Origin: an uncultured Roseibium sp.
GTDB taxonomy: Bacteria > Pseudomonadota > Alphaproteobacteria > Rhizobiales > Stappiaceae
Length of the DNA: 64,000 nt
Direction: 5' to 3'
Assembly: GCF_963675985.1 (NCBI RefSeq)
Contig: NZ_OY780958.1
Span: 1-64,000, forward strand
Made by a program: the position numbers and the translations under genes. The notes beneath the pieces are model-generated. The model was not told the origin of the DNA. It saw nothing but the letters and a program-made list of their open reading frames with translations, and made no database searches. Within the stretch, counting starts at the first letter, position 1, and each line of letters opens with the position of its first letter. Positions 24,089-32,167 of the stretch are shown here, piece by piece.

Positions 24089-26581
24089 TTAAGAGGCCGC
24101 TACGTCCTTGAGGAAGGTCTCGATCCGCTGAGTCAGGGTGCCGAGCTGTCTCGTTGCTTCGTCCGTTACCTGTTCGACCAGCTGCGCCGACTGGCTGGTT
24201 TCGCCCGACCCTTGCGACACGATGCGGATGTTGTCCGTAACATGAGCGGTGCGTTCCGCGGCGACGCTGATGCTGGAAGATATCTCGGCGGTCGCGGTCG
24301 ACTGTTCCTCGACCGAACCGGCCATAGCGGCGGCGGTCTCGTTGACTGCCTCCATCATGGCCATGATGCCGGTAATCGCCTGGACGGCTGTGTTGGTGGA
24401 CTGTTGGATCTGAGAAACATGCGTGGAGATTTCATCCGTTGCCCGGGCGGTCTGGCCGGCCAGGGACTTCACCTCCGAGGCAACGACGGCAAAGCCCTTG
24501 CCGGCTTCCCCTGCGCGCGCCGCCTCGATGGTTGCGTTGAGGGCGAGCAGGTTCGTCTGTTCGGCGATTTCCTGGATGAGCGACACCACATCGCCGATGC
24601 GCTCGGCAGCTTGCGACAGGCCGCGAACCTGTTCGGTCGAGGACCTGGTTGCGCTGGTTGCTTCTTCCACGCGTCCGAGCGTGTCATGCACCTGGCGACC
24701 GACTTCCTGAACCGAAGCGGTGAGTTCCTCCGTCGCGGCCGCCACGGTCTGCACGTTGTCCGTCGCATCGCGTGAGGCCTGGGACACTTCCTCGCTCTTG
24801 CCGCTGGTGTTGGTGGCGATCCCGGTCAGAAGTTCCGCGGTGGATTCCAGCTGCTGCATGTTTTCCGTCACGGACGACAACGCGGATTCAATGTCCTGGC
24901 GGAATTCGGCGACGAGCTGATCCATCTTCTGCTGGCGATGGTGGGCGGCATCCGTATTTGCGCGCTGCTCTTCCTCGAGGCGGAACCGGTCACGCTCCCG
25001 GTCGCAGAAGGTGCCGATGGCTCGAGCCATGTCGCCGATTTCGTCGCGCCGGTGCTCCGCGGGAATATCAAGATCCGTTTGTCCGTCCTGCAGGTGACGC
25101 ATGGCCGCCGTCAGACGTCGGAGCGGGGTCATGATCGTGCGTGACAGCATGACCGCAAGCAGAGCACTGATAGCCAGCGCCAGAGCGAGGGCGGCCACGA
25201 TTTGGATTTTAGCGCTTTGTCCGGAGGCAACGGCCTGAGTGCCGGACTGCTCGCTGATCCGGCGCGCAGCATCGGTCAGGCTGGCGACCGTGTTCGAAAA
25301 GGCGTTGTCCGCCATATTCAGAGCTTCGGTTGCCGTCATGACCGCGGCGAAAATCTCAGGCACCTTGGCTATGGCTGTCCGTGTTTCCGCAGTCAACGCG
25401 GCGACGGAGCCGTTCAGTACTTTCAGAACGTCCTTGTCTCCGGATTCTGTTGCCGTCTTGGTCCGGGTCTCGGCCATGTTCCCGGCGACCCTGGTCATGT
25501 CGTCCAGGACGTCCTGGAGGGCCGCTGCCGCGTCGGCGGAGGGTTGCTTCAGGTAATTGGTATAGGTGCTCTTGATGCTGACGGCGCCGCGGGCCAGTGT
25601 CTGGGTGCTGGTCGACAGTCGGGCGATCGCCGCATTCACCGTTTCGAAAGCGCGCAGGTCCGCCTTCATCTGCGAAATCGGTGTTTTGACAGCTGTCTGC
25701 AGGTCTCCGATCATCCCGGAAAGGGATGCCACGGCGGGTGCAAAAGTGGCCGTGTCAGCTGCCTTGACGTCTTTCGTAAGGTCTTTGGTCTGCTTGAGAA
25801 AGTCCTTCACCAGGTTCTTGACCGTATCGAGCTTGACCGCCCTGCGAACGGCCTTGGCGTCTTTCTCAAGATCCTTGATCTGTTTCAGAACGGTTTGAGT
25901 CGATTTCGGGTTTGGCTGTTCGGCGATCCCGGCCGTGTCCTTGCCGATCAGCACGATGGCAACGCGCATATCGCTGATCCGCGATTCCACGCCGGACAAT
26001 TTCTGCAGTTTACCGTCATTGACCAGCGTTGTGGCGACACGCTGGCTCGCCAGCGCCTCAATCTCTCCGAATGCGGTGTTGGTTGTCGCGAGCAGGCTGG
26101 ATGTCATTCCATCCAGAGCCTGAACGGCGCTGTCGCGATCCTGGCGGGCAGCAGCAAGCGTATCGAACGCGCCGTCCAGTTGCCGTGTGATGGCGGTCAA
26201 TTCATTCGCTTCATCGGGGCGCTCGGCGGCGAGCTTGTCGGCCCGGCCGGTGATGGAAGTTATTTCGGCGCGAACCGCATTGGAAGCTTCGCCCGTGCCG
26301 GACTGGCCGAAGTCGCCCAGATGACGCAGTAGACCGGGGACGTTGCCCATGATGCCGTTGGCTTCGTTGGCAACGGACACGGTTCTTTGTACCTGTCCTG
26401 CGGCAATGAGGCCGCTGGCGCCGACGCCGACCGCGCACAGAAGCATCACGCCCAGGCCACCCATGAACTGGGTCTTGATCGAAAGTTGCGGCAGCCGGAC
26501 GCGCTTCTTGCCGGAAGGGTTCTCGGAGCCGGAGGCTTTCGCCCCATCGGGGCCGGTCGAACGATTGAACCGCACTGTCAC
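24089..26581 (-). CDS. Methyl-accepting chemotaxis protein with large helical sensor domain
   Basis: An 830-residue transmembrane receptor. TM1 is about residues 39-62 and TM2 about 459-480. Between them lies an unusually long (about 395 residues), Thr/Ala/Lys-rich, all-helical periplasmic region. HAMP follows (TPLRRLTAAMRHL, about 481-535), then the signalling hairpin. The invariant tip EIAEQTNLLALNATIEAARA and GKGFAVVASEVKSLA contacts CheA and CheW. Gln/Glu-rich helices supply methylation sites. No C-terminal CheR-binding pentapeptide is seen (ends FLKDVAAS). It may sense via a helical-bimodular-type domain; the ligand is unknown. No che genes are near. Confidence 0.93.
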   Translation of the reverse strand: MTVRFNRSTGPDGAKASGSENPSGKKRVRLPQLSIKTQFMGGLGVMLLCAVGVGASGLIAAGQVQRTVSVANEANGIMGNVPGLLRHLGDFGQSGTGEASNAVRAEITSITGRADKLAAERPDEANELTAITRQLDGAFDTLAAARQDRDSAVQALDGMTSSLLATTNTAFGEIEALASQRVATTLVNDGKLQKLSGVESRISDMRVAIVLIGKDTAGIAEQPNPKSTQTVLKQIKDLEKDAKAVRRAVKLDTVKNLVKDFLKQTKDLTKDVKAADTATFAPAVASLSGMIGDLQTAVKTPISQMKADLRAFETVNAAIARLSTSTQTLARGAVSIKSTYTNYLKQPSADAAAALQDVLDDMTRVAGNMAETRTKTATESGDKDVLKVLNGSVAALTAETRTAIAKVPEIFAAVMTATEALNMADNAFSNTVASLTDAARRISEQSGTQAVASGQSAKIQIVAALALALAISALLAVMLSRTIMTPLRRLTAAMRHLQDGQTDLDIPAEHRRDEIGDMARAIGTFCDRERDRFRLEEEQRANTDAAHHRQQKMDQLVAEFRQDIESALSSVTENMQQLESTAELLTGIATNTSGKSEEVSQASRDATDNVQTVAAATEELTASVQEVGRQVHDTLGRVEEATSATRSSTEQVRGLSQAAERIGDVVSLIQEIAEQTNLLALNATIEAARAGEAGKGFAVVASEVKSLAGQTARATDEISTHVSQIQQSTNTAVQAITGIMAMMEAVNETAAAMAGSVEEQSTATAEISSSISVAAERTAHVTDNIRIVSQGSGETSQSAQLVEQVTDEATRQLGTLTQRIETFLKDVAAS

Positions 26582-26738
26582 ACTCCGCTGAAGATGCCCA
26601 TGACGATACCTCCCGCCATTTTTATCGGAGTAAATCTCTAAGGAAGTGCAAAGGACAGAGTGGGTTGGACAGTCTAAGTCCCGATTTTCTGCTTCTTTTT
26701 TGTGCGTGGTAGACTTTTGGATCAGTTTTGCATGTTAC

Positions 26739-26757
26739 TGCAACGTTAGATGTTGCA
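26739..26757. promoter_or_regulatory. Palindrome upstream of the chemoreceptor gene
   Basis: TGCAAC-GTTAGAT-GTTGCA (6+7+6) lies 158 bases before the chemoreceptor start and 20 bases beyond the betC stop. It has the form of a dimeric operator; the regulator is unknown. Confidence 0.35.
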
Positions 26758-26776
26758 ATGGAACCATTAGACTACC

Positions 26777-28294
26777 TTACTCTCCCCTTGGAAACCGCTG
26801 GCTCTCTTCCACCTGGTTCAGGTCCATGCGATTGCGCATATAGCGTTCGGACGCTTTTTGCAGGGGCTGGTAGTCCCAGGGAAAATAGGCGCCGTTCTTG
26901 AGCGCCTCGTAGACGATCCATCGCCGGGCCTGGGATTGCCGCACTTCCGCATCGAAAGAGGCCATATCCCAGGTGTCGCGGACTTCCGCCGCCAGTTCCG
27001 CGGCAACGTCGATGAAGGCGGTGTCCTCCGCGAGGTTGTTCAGTTCCAGCGGGTCCTTTTCCAGATCGAAAAGTTGCGGCGGATCGAGTTCGCAATGGAC
27101 GTATTTGTAGGGGCCTCGGCGGAGGCCGACCAGCGGCGCATAGGAGGCTTCCGCGGCATATTCCATGCGCACCGGCGACGTGCGTTCCGACCCGTTCGCC
27201 AGCGGCACCAGGCTTTCGCCGTCGGTCCAGGGCATGATTTCGTCCATGTCGATGCCGGCAAGGTCGGCAAGGGTCGGCAAGACATCGAGCGTGCTGACCG
27301 GTGTTTCATTGAGACCGGCCGGCATGCTTGGAGCTGCGACCATGAGCGGCACGCGGGAGGAACCTTCAAAGAAGGTCATCTTGAACCACAGGCCCCGCTC
27401 GCCAAGCATGTCGCCGTGATCGGAGACGAAGACGATCAGCGTATCCTCGGTCATGCGCATGGCATCGAGGGCCGTCAGGATCTCGCCGATCTTGTCGTCC
27501 AGATAGGAGATGTTGGCGAAATAGGCGCGGCGCGATCGGCGGATATCCTCCTCGCTGATGGCGAAGCTGCGCCAGTCATTGGCGTCGAAGATCCGTTTCG
27601 AATGGGCGTCGTGCTCCTCGTAAGGGATGGCCGGAACTTCCGGCAGCAGGTGCTCGCAGTCCTCGTAGAGATCCCAGTATTTCTTCCGCGCCACGTAGGG
27701 GTCGTGGGGGTGGGTGAAGCTCACGGTCATCATCCACGGGCGGTCGTACTTGCCGCGGCCATAGTCGTAGATCTTGCGCACCGCCTGGAAGGCGACATCG
27801 TCGTCATATTCCATCTGGTTGGAGATTTCCGCGACGCCGGCGCCGGTGACCGAGCCCATGTTATGATACCACCAGTCGATCCGCTCGCCGGGCTTGCGGT
27901 AGTCGGGCGTCCAGCCGAAATCCGCTGGATAGATATCCGTGGTCAGCCGCTCCTCGAAGCCGTGCAACTGGTCCGGGCCAACGAAATGCATCTTGCCGGA
28001 GAGGCAGGTGGTGTAGCCTGCTCGGCGCAGATGGTGGGCGTAGGTCGGGATATCGGAGGCGAATTCGGCTGCGTTGTCATAGACCCGGGTGCGCTTGGGA
28101 AGCTGTCCGGACATGAAGCTCGCCCGGCCGGGGGCGCACAATGGCGAAGCCGTATAGGCGTTGCGGAAGCGGGCCGAACGCGCCGCGAGCTTCTTCAGGT
28201 TCGGTGTGTGCAGGAACCCGGCAGGCCCGTCGGGAAACAGTGTTCCGTTCAGCTGATCCACCATCAGGACGAGAATGTTCTTGTGTCTGGTCAT
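26777..28294 (-). CDS. betC: Choline-sulfatase
   Basis: A 505-residue type I sulfatase hydrolysing choline-O-sulfate to choline and sulfate. SPLCAPGRASFMSGQ contains the CxPxR motif whose Cys is converted to formylglycine. MVDQLNGTLFPDGPAGFLH, GKMHFVGPDQLHGFEE, FVSDHGDMLGERGLW and the C-terminal EALKNGAYFPWDYQPLQ follow rhizobial BetC almost residue for residue from memory. It is cytoplasmic, with no signal peptide. In rhizobia betC lies in betICBA; here neither betI, betA nor betB is adjacent, so the choline product must be used by genes elsewhere. The next gene is a divergent merR. Confidence 0.95.
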   Translation of the reverse strand: MTRHKNILVLMVDQLNGTLFPDGPAGFLHTPNLKKLAARSARFRNAYTASPLCAPGRASFMSGQLPKRTRVYDNAAEFASDIPTYAHHLRRAGYTTCLSGKMHFVGPDQLHGFEERLTTDIYPADFGWTPDYRKPGERIDWWYHNMGSVTGAGVAEISNQMEYDDDVAFQAVRKIYDYGRGKYDRPWMMTVSFTHPHDPYVARKKYWDLYEDCEHLLPEVPAIPYEEHDAHSKRIFDANDWRSFAISEEDIRRSRRAYFANISYLDDKIGEILTALDAMRMTEDTLIVFVSDHGDMLGERGLWFKMTFFEGSSRVPLMVAAPSMPAGLNETPVSTLDVLPTLADLAGIDMDEIMPWTDGESLVPLANGSERTSPVRMEYAAEASYAPLVGLRRGPYKYVHCELDPPQLFDLEKDPLELNNLAEDTAFIDVAAELAAEVRDTWDMASFDAEVRQSQARRWIVYEALKNGAYFPWDYQPLQKASERYMRNRMDLNQVEESQRFPRGE

Positions 28295-28434
28295 GTGGTG
28301 TCTCCGTTACAGGAATTTGCAGGCCTCCCGGTTTTTCTAGCGTTTTTTTGAATGGTGGATCAATAAAAACCGTCGCTTTGTGGATGAGAGGCGTCGTTCG
28401 GCCATCTTTGGTGCGAAAAAGCGAAAATCGCTTC

Positions 28435-28465
28435 TTGACCTGGAGTGCACTCCAGCACCTAGGCT
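28435..28465 (+). promoter_or_regulatory. MerR-type promoter with 19-base spacer and operator palindrome
   Basis: TTGACC (28435-28440) and TAGGCT (28460-28465) are 19 bases apart. The spacer region holds the perfect palindrome CTGGAGTGCACTCCAG (28440-28455). Overlong spacers bridged by a dyad are the hallmark of MerR-activated promoters, so the downstream gene is probably autoregulated. Confidence 0.75.
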
Positions 28466-28495
28466 CTGTCAAATCGTCCTGTTCGGAGAACGTCC

Positions 28496-28906
28496 ATGCT
28501 GATCGGTGATCTTGCGGAAAAGTCGGGGCTCAGCGTCGATACGCTGCGGTACTACGAAAAAATCGGGCTGATCCCGAAAGCGCCGCGCGATGGCGGCGGC
28601 CGGCGGGTCTATGACGCCACCATGCTGCGCTGGATCGATTTTCTCGACCGGCTGAAGGCAACCGGCATGGGGATCAAGGACCGGCTGCGGTATGCGGATC
28701 TGCGCGGCAGGGGAGCAACCACGCTCACGCCGCGCAGGCAGATGCTGGAACGCCACCGGGAAAAGGTGGCTGAAGACATTGCCCGGCTGACCGAGATGCT
28801 GGGTGTTCTGGACGACAAGATCGACCTCTACCGGAAGATGGAGGCGGGAGAGACCGTCGATCCGTCTTTCGAAAATTGCGCCTGGACCGAACACGGCGCG
28901 CTGTAA
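28496..28906 (+). CDS. MerR family transcriptional regulator
   Basis: A 136-residue regulator. The N-terminal winged helix is MLIGDLAEKSGLSVDTLRYYEKIGLIPKAPRDGGGRRVY, followed by a dimerisation coiled coil (MLERHREKVAEDIARLTEMLGVLDDKIDLYRKM). The only cysteine is near the C-terminus (FENCAWTE), so the metal or iron-sulfur sites of MerR or SoxR are absent and a small organic effector is likelier. It is transcribed from a 19-base-spacer promoter and is followed 18 bases later by a carboxymuconolactone decarboxylase-like gene, its probable target. Confidence 0.88.
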   Translation: MLIGDLAEKSGLSVDTLRYYEKIGLIPKAPRDGGGRRVYDATMLRWIDFLDRLKATGMGIKDRLRYADLRGRGATTLTPRRQMLERHREKVAEDIARLTEMLGVLDDKIDLYRKMEAGETVDPSFENCAWTEHGAL

Positions 28907-28924
28907 CCTTCAAAGGACTGATGA

Positions 28925-29311
28925 ATGAGCACTGCACTGGAACGCGGTCGCGAACTGACCCAAAGCCTGAACCCGGATCTCGAGCAGGTTCTCGATGACC
29001 GATATGGGGCGCTACTGCCGGATTTTGCCGAAAGCCTGATCGAGTGGGCCTATGGCCGGCACTATGCCCGGCCGGGGCTGGATCTGAAGACCCGTCAGCT
29101 CTGCACGATCGCGGCACTGACGGCGCTGGGCGGCCAGACCGGACCGCAATTGAAAATCAACATCGAGCATACGCTGGCGGCGGGTGCGAGCCGGACCGAG
29201 ATCGTTGAGGCGATCTGGCAGATGGCCGTCTATGGTGGCCTGCCGGCGGCGATCAACGGGCTGAATGCGGCCATGGACGTGTTCGCCGAGGAAGATCGGG
29301 CTGCTGCCTGA
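28925..29311 (+). CDS. Carboxymuconolactone decarboxylase family protein
   Basis: A 128-residue helical protein of the CMD/AhpD family (PGLDLKTRQLCTIAALTALGGQTGPQLKINIEHTLAAGASRTEIVEAIWQMAVYGGLP). The AhpD CxxC is absent, so it resembles the PcaC-like decarboxylase or unassigned branch rather than a peroxidase. The substrate is unknown. It is in one operon with the MerR gene, which suggests an inducible role against, or in metabolism of, a small compound. Confidence 0.82.
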   Translation: MSTALERGRELTQSLNPDLEQVLDDRYGALLPDFAESLIEWAYGRHYARPGLDLKTRQLCTIAALTALGGQTGPQLKINIEHTLAAGASRTEIVEAIWQMAVYGGLPAAINGLNAAMDVFAEEDRAAA

Positions 29312-29334
29312 CGCGATTTGCGGATTTGAAACAA

Positions 29335-29367
29335 CCGGACGAAGGCGGATGAGCCGTCTTCGTCCGG
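29335..29367. terminator. Hairpin after the MerR/CMD operon
   Basis: CCGGACGAAG (29335-29344) and CTTCGTCCGG (29358-29367) form a perfect 10-base stem 24 bases after the stop. The T run is poor, so rho-independent action is only likely. Confidence 0.55.
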
Positions 29368-29514
29368 CCATTGCGCGTCAGCCTGTTCCCTTGTCCGAAC
29401 TGGACCTCACGATTGCCGACCCCGGACAACGGCGACAACGTCTTGTTTTCACGATCTGAAATGGACCCTGTGAAGGCGTGCGAGGGCGGCGGGACCAACC
29501 GAAACGTGCTCCCG

Positions 29515-30318
29515 TCAGGTCATGGCGAACATGCGCACGTGTTTTGAAAAGCGTGAGTGCCGCAGCCGAAACAGGTGGTGCAGAATGGAATCCACATCGG
29601 CCGGGTAGAAGGGTTTTCTCAGGAACGCACGTGCTCCGACGCGTTGGGCCGCCTGGTCGAGCTCATCGCTCATTTCCGTCGACATCAGGATGACATCCGC
29701 ATCACCCTGATAGGCTGCCAGCCGTTCGGCCAGTTCGATCCCGCTCATGTTCGGCATGTTGAAATCGGTGAAAATGATCCGATAGTCCTTTTCCTTGATC
29801 GCTTCAATTGCGCTTGCCCCATCTTCCGCATGGTCGATCCGAAGGTCGAAAATACTCTTCTTCAGGATCTTTTCGACGAGGCGCCGAACAGTCGAGGAGT
29901 CGTCCACGAGGAGAATGTCGTAGGATCTGTTAATGGCTTCATAGGTTTCGATAATCTGGCGGATCTGGGCATTTTTGAAAGGCTTGGTCAGGAAATCGTA
30001 GGCTCCGAAGGACCTGAGCTTTTTTTCCGATTCCTCGCTCAATTTGTCCGACATGGAAACGGCGAAGGTCCGGGCCCCGGTGACATGGATGGCCGCCATG
30101 ACCTCAATGCCATTCAGCTGTGGCATATTGATGTCGAGGAAAGCTATGTCGAAGGTCTCCATGCTGAGCTTGCGGACAGCATCATGACCGTCGTGAGCGA
30201 TCGAGATCTGCACATCCCGACCGGTTTCGTGGAGGCCCCTTGCGATGAATTTACATACCGTAGCGGAATCGTCGGCGATAATGACTTTGATTGATTTCTT
30301 CTGATTTTCGCCATTCAT
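29515..30318 (-). CDS. Double receiver-domain response regulator (REC-REC)
   Basis: A 267-residue protein with two complete receiver domains and no output domain. Domain 1 (about 9-128): IIADDSATVCKF acidic pair, phosphoacceptor Asp in FDIAFLDINMPQ, Lys in LTKPFK. Domain 2 (about 133-250): LLVDDSSTVRRL, Asp in IIFTDFNMPNMSG, Lys in LRKPFYP. Such proteins act through protein contacts or phosphate relay, as CheY-like or PleD-type input modules do. No histidine kinase is adjacent. The chemoreceptor 3 kb away and the two GGDEF genes make a motility or c-di-GMP link tempting but unproven. Confidence 0.88.
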   Translation of the reverse strand: MNGENQKKSIKVIIADDSATVCKFIARGLHETGRDVQISIAHDGHDAVRKLSMETFDIAFLDINMPQLNGIEVMAAIHVTGARTFAVSMSDKLSEESEKKLRSFGAYDFLTKPFKNAQIRQIIETYEAINRSYDILLVDDSSTVRRLVEKILKKSIFDLRIDHAEDGASAIEAIKEKDYRIIFTDFNMPNMSGIELAERLAAYQGDADVILMSTEMSDELDQAAQRVGARAFLRKPFYPADVDSILHHLFRLRHSRFSKHVRMFAMT

Positions 30319-30713
30319 GTCCAGAGATTACCCTCTTGGGTTTTGGCCATTTGTTTCGGCCAAATTCGAAAATAATGATTAATATCCAGTGACGGCAAGT
30401 TTATCGGAAAAAAACCATCCTCAGGGATGAGGCATTGGCTGTTCAGTATTGAGGGAAATGCATAGAATTTTTCAATAGGAAAGTTCTGCTTAAGGGTGAC
30501 GTAGTGGTGACCGGCGGCGGTGCGCCCACCGCGCACCTGCGTTCTCAGTGCATTTTGATCGACGTGAGAACCCGTGCTGTCCCGCCGGTGGAGGTTCGAC
30601 AGCTGCGTCATTCATGTGCGCAACAGGGGCAATGGTGATCCCCCGGCAGGGCGACACCATCGGACGTTTTGCCGATAAAGCCGCCTGCCGGAGGGAACGG
30701 AATGGTGACGAGC
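30319..30713. other. Intergenic, no gene recognised
   Basis: About 395 bases between the REC-REC start and the ferritin-like stop. Seen: a GGTGCGC-CCACC-GCGCACC hairpin near 30519-30537, and a nested palindrome near 30645-30697 (CCGGCAGG...CCTGCCGG enclosing ATCGG...CCGAT) that may terminate the ferritin-like gene. No bfd ferredoxin or other coding frame was found. Confidence 0.5.
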
Positions 30714-31205
30714 CTATGCGTCTTCGGCGTCGTGGCCGGTCGAAATATATTTCGAAACGTAGGTCTTCTCGCCGATCCGCTCAAGCAGATCGAGCTGCAG
30801 TTCCAGCCAGGACATGTGGCCCTCCTCGTCGAGGACGATCTTTTCAAAGAGGGTCCGCGACCCGATATCGCCTGCTTCCGCGGCGTCCTGGGCAGCCTTG
30901 GTATAGAAGCTGATCGCGTCCTTCTCGTCAGCGAGGTCGGCCTCGAACATGTCCTTCAACGTCTGGGCGCGTTCCGGCTGCTTCGCGAATTTCAGTTCCG
31001 GCGAGCCTTTGAGAAACATGATCCGGGCCATGAATTCGTCGGAGTGGCCGAGTTCTTCCTGCATTTCCTCGCGCATCTGGGCGGCCAGCTTGTCCATGCC
31101 CCAGTCTTCGAGCACATGCGCGTGCAACTGGTATTGATGCGCGGCGCTGAGCTCCATGGATACAGCGGTCTGCAGGTTGGCGAGTGTTTTCTTGTGGTCG
31201 CTCAT
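30714..31205 (-). CDS. Bacterioferritin-like protein without the heme methionine
   Basis: A 163-residue four-helix ferritin-like protein. The di-iron ligands of bacterioferritin are all present: Glu in SMELSAAHQY, Glu and His in QEELGHSDE, Glu in DLADEKDA, Glu and His in DEEGHMSW. The Met that binds heme in E. coli Bfr (DEMKHAD) aligns with Leu (EELGHSD), so heme binding is doubtful. It may be a non-heme bacterioferritin or a Dps-like/ferroxidase variant. The start at 31205 is the ATG directly before SDHKKTLANLQ; the upstream frame to 31313 is not family-like. It lies 190 bases downstream of the peroxiredoxin gene on the same strand and may be co-expressed under peroxide stress. Confidence 0.85.
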   Translation of the reverse strand: MSDHKKTLANLQTAVSMELSAAHQYQLHAHVLEDWGMDKLAAQMREEMQEELGHSDEFMARIMFLKGSPELKFAKQPERAQTLKDMFEADLADEKDAISFYTKAAQDAAEAGDIGSRTLFEKIVLDEEGHMSWLELQLDLLERIGEKTYVSKYISTGHDAEDA

Positions 31206-31363
31206 AATAAAATCCCCAATGCTGATGACAGTGTCGGATACTGGGAGCCGGGTGCCGGCTCCACAGTGATAGTGATCGTTTGACGGTATCCAGTGACGGG
31301 CGGAGCGCGGCATCGCACGAAACGCTCCGCCCTCTGCGCGGCCCCGTCCGCCGCGCTGTCAGG

Positions 31364-31385
31364 GAGGTCCGGAGGGCCGGACCTC
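31364..31385. terminator. Hairpin between the peroxiredoxin and ferritin-like genes
   Basis: GAGGTCCGG-AGGG-CCGGACCTC, 9-base perfect stem 10 bases beyond the peroxiredoxin stop. There is no T run. It could attenuate read-through into the ferritin-like gene. Confidence 0.45.
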
Positions 31386-31395
31386 GTTCTGCGGA

Positions 31396-32046
31396 TCAGA
31401 GGGACTTCTTGGAGAAGTACCAGTCCACGTAGTTGTAGCCTTCGCTGGCGCGGGCTTCGGCGCCTTCGGCAGTTGCCGGCGGCGGAACGATGACATCTTC
31501 ACCCGGCTGCCACCCTTCCGGGGTCGCCACCTTGTTGGCGTCCGAAGTCTGGAGTGCGGTCACCAGGCGGAGGAATTCCGGGATCGAACGACCGTTGGAC
31601 ATCGGATAGTAGACCATGGCGCGCAGGACGCCGTCCGGATCGATGACGAAGGTCGCCCGCACCGCGGACGTGTCGGACGCGCCGGGCTGGATCATGCCGT
31701 AGGCCTTGGCCACATCCATCGACAGGTCGGCGATGATCGGGAACGGGATCTCGACGCCGAATTTCTCCTTGATGTTGCGCATCCAGGCGATGTGGGCGTA
31801 GTGGCTGTCGATGGACAGGCCCAGCAGCTCGCAGTTCAGTTTCTTAAAGTCCGGCGCGGCCTTTGCGAAGGCCATGAATTCGGTGGTGCATACAGGCGTG
31901 AAATCGGCCGGGTGCGAGAACAGGATCAGCCATTTGCCCTTGTAGTCGCTGAGGCTGATATCGCCATGAGTTGTCGGGGCGGTGAAGTCCGGTGCCGGCT
32001 TGTTCAGCTGCGGCATGGCCGGGCGAGTGATGATGTCGTTTTCCAT
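31396..32046 (-). CDS. 1-Cys peroxiredoxin (Prx6 type)
   Basis: A 216-residue thiol peroxidase reducing hydrogen peroxide and alkyl hydroperoxides. FSHPADFTPVCTTEF carries the peroxidatic Cys in the PxxxTxxC context, and the Arg partner lies in SAVRATFVIDP. A second Cys (KLNCELLG) is not at the usual resolving position. The long C-terminal dimerisation segment and the total length are those of the Prx6/AhpC-TSA 1-Cys group. It is divergent from an OxyR-type regulator 121 bases away, the classical arrangement for peroxide-inducible control. Confidence 0.92.
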   Translation of the reverse strand: MENDIITRPAMPQLNKPAPDFTAPTTHGDISLSDYKGKWLILFSHPADFTPVCTTEFMAFAKAAPDFKKLNCELLGLSIDSHYAHIAWMRNIKEKFGVEIPFPIIADLSMDVAKAYGMIQPGASDTSAVRATFVIDPDGVLRAMVYYPMSNGRSIPEFLRLVTALQTSDANKVATPEGWQPGEDVIVPPPATAEGAEARASEGYNYVDWYFSKKSL

Positions 32047-32167
32047 CTTGGTCTCCTTGGGTTGGTAATTTCGTTGTCGCGAATATAGGTGGTTGCGATA
32101 AAATAGTGAAACGGATTAGTTTGATCTCAGTAATCGGTTTTTTCGATAAATCGGATGGTCCTACCCA
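32047..32167. promoter_or_regulatory. Divergent peroxiredoxin/oxyR promoter region
   Basis: The 121-base gap is A/T-richer than its surroundings and contains two ATAG half-sites (32085-32088, 32103-32106) and a CGAT (32096-32099) seven bases after the first ATAG. This resembles, but does not exactly fit, the ATAG-N7-CTAT OxyR tetramer site. It is the expected place for OxyR binding. Confidence 0.5.

Noticed and set aside
26858..28351. 497-residue plus-strand frame
   Set aside because: Antisense to betC.
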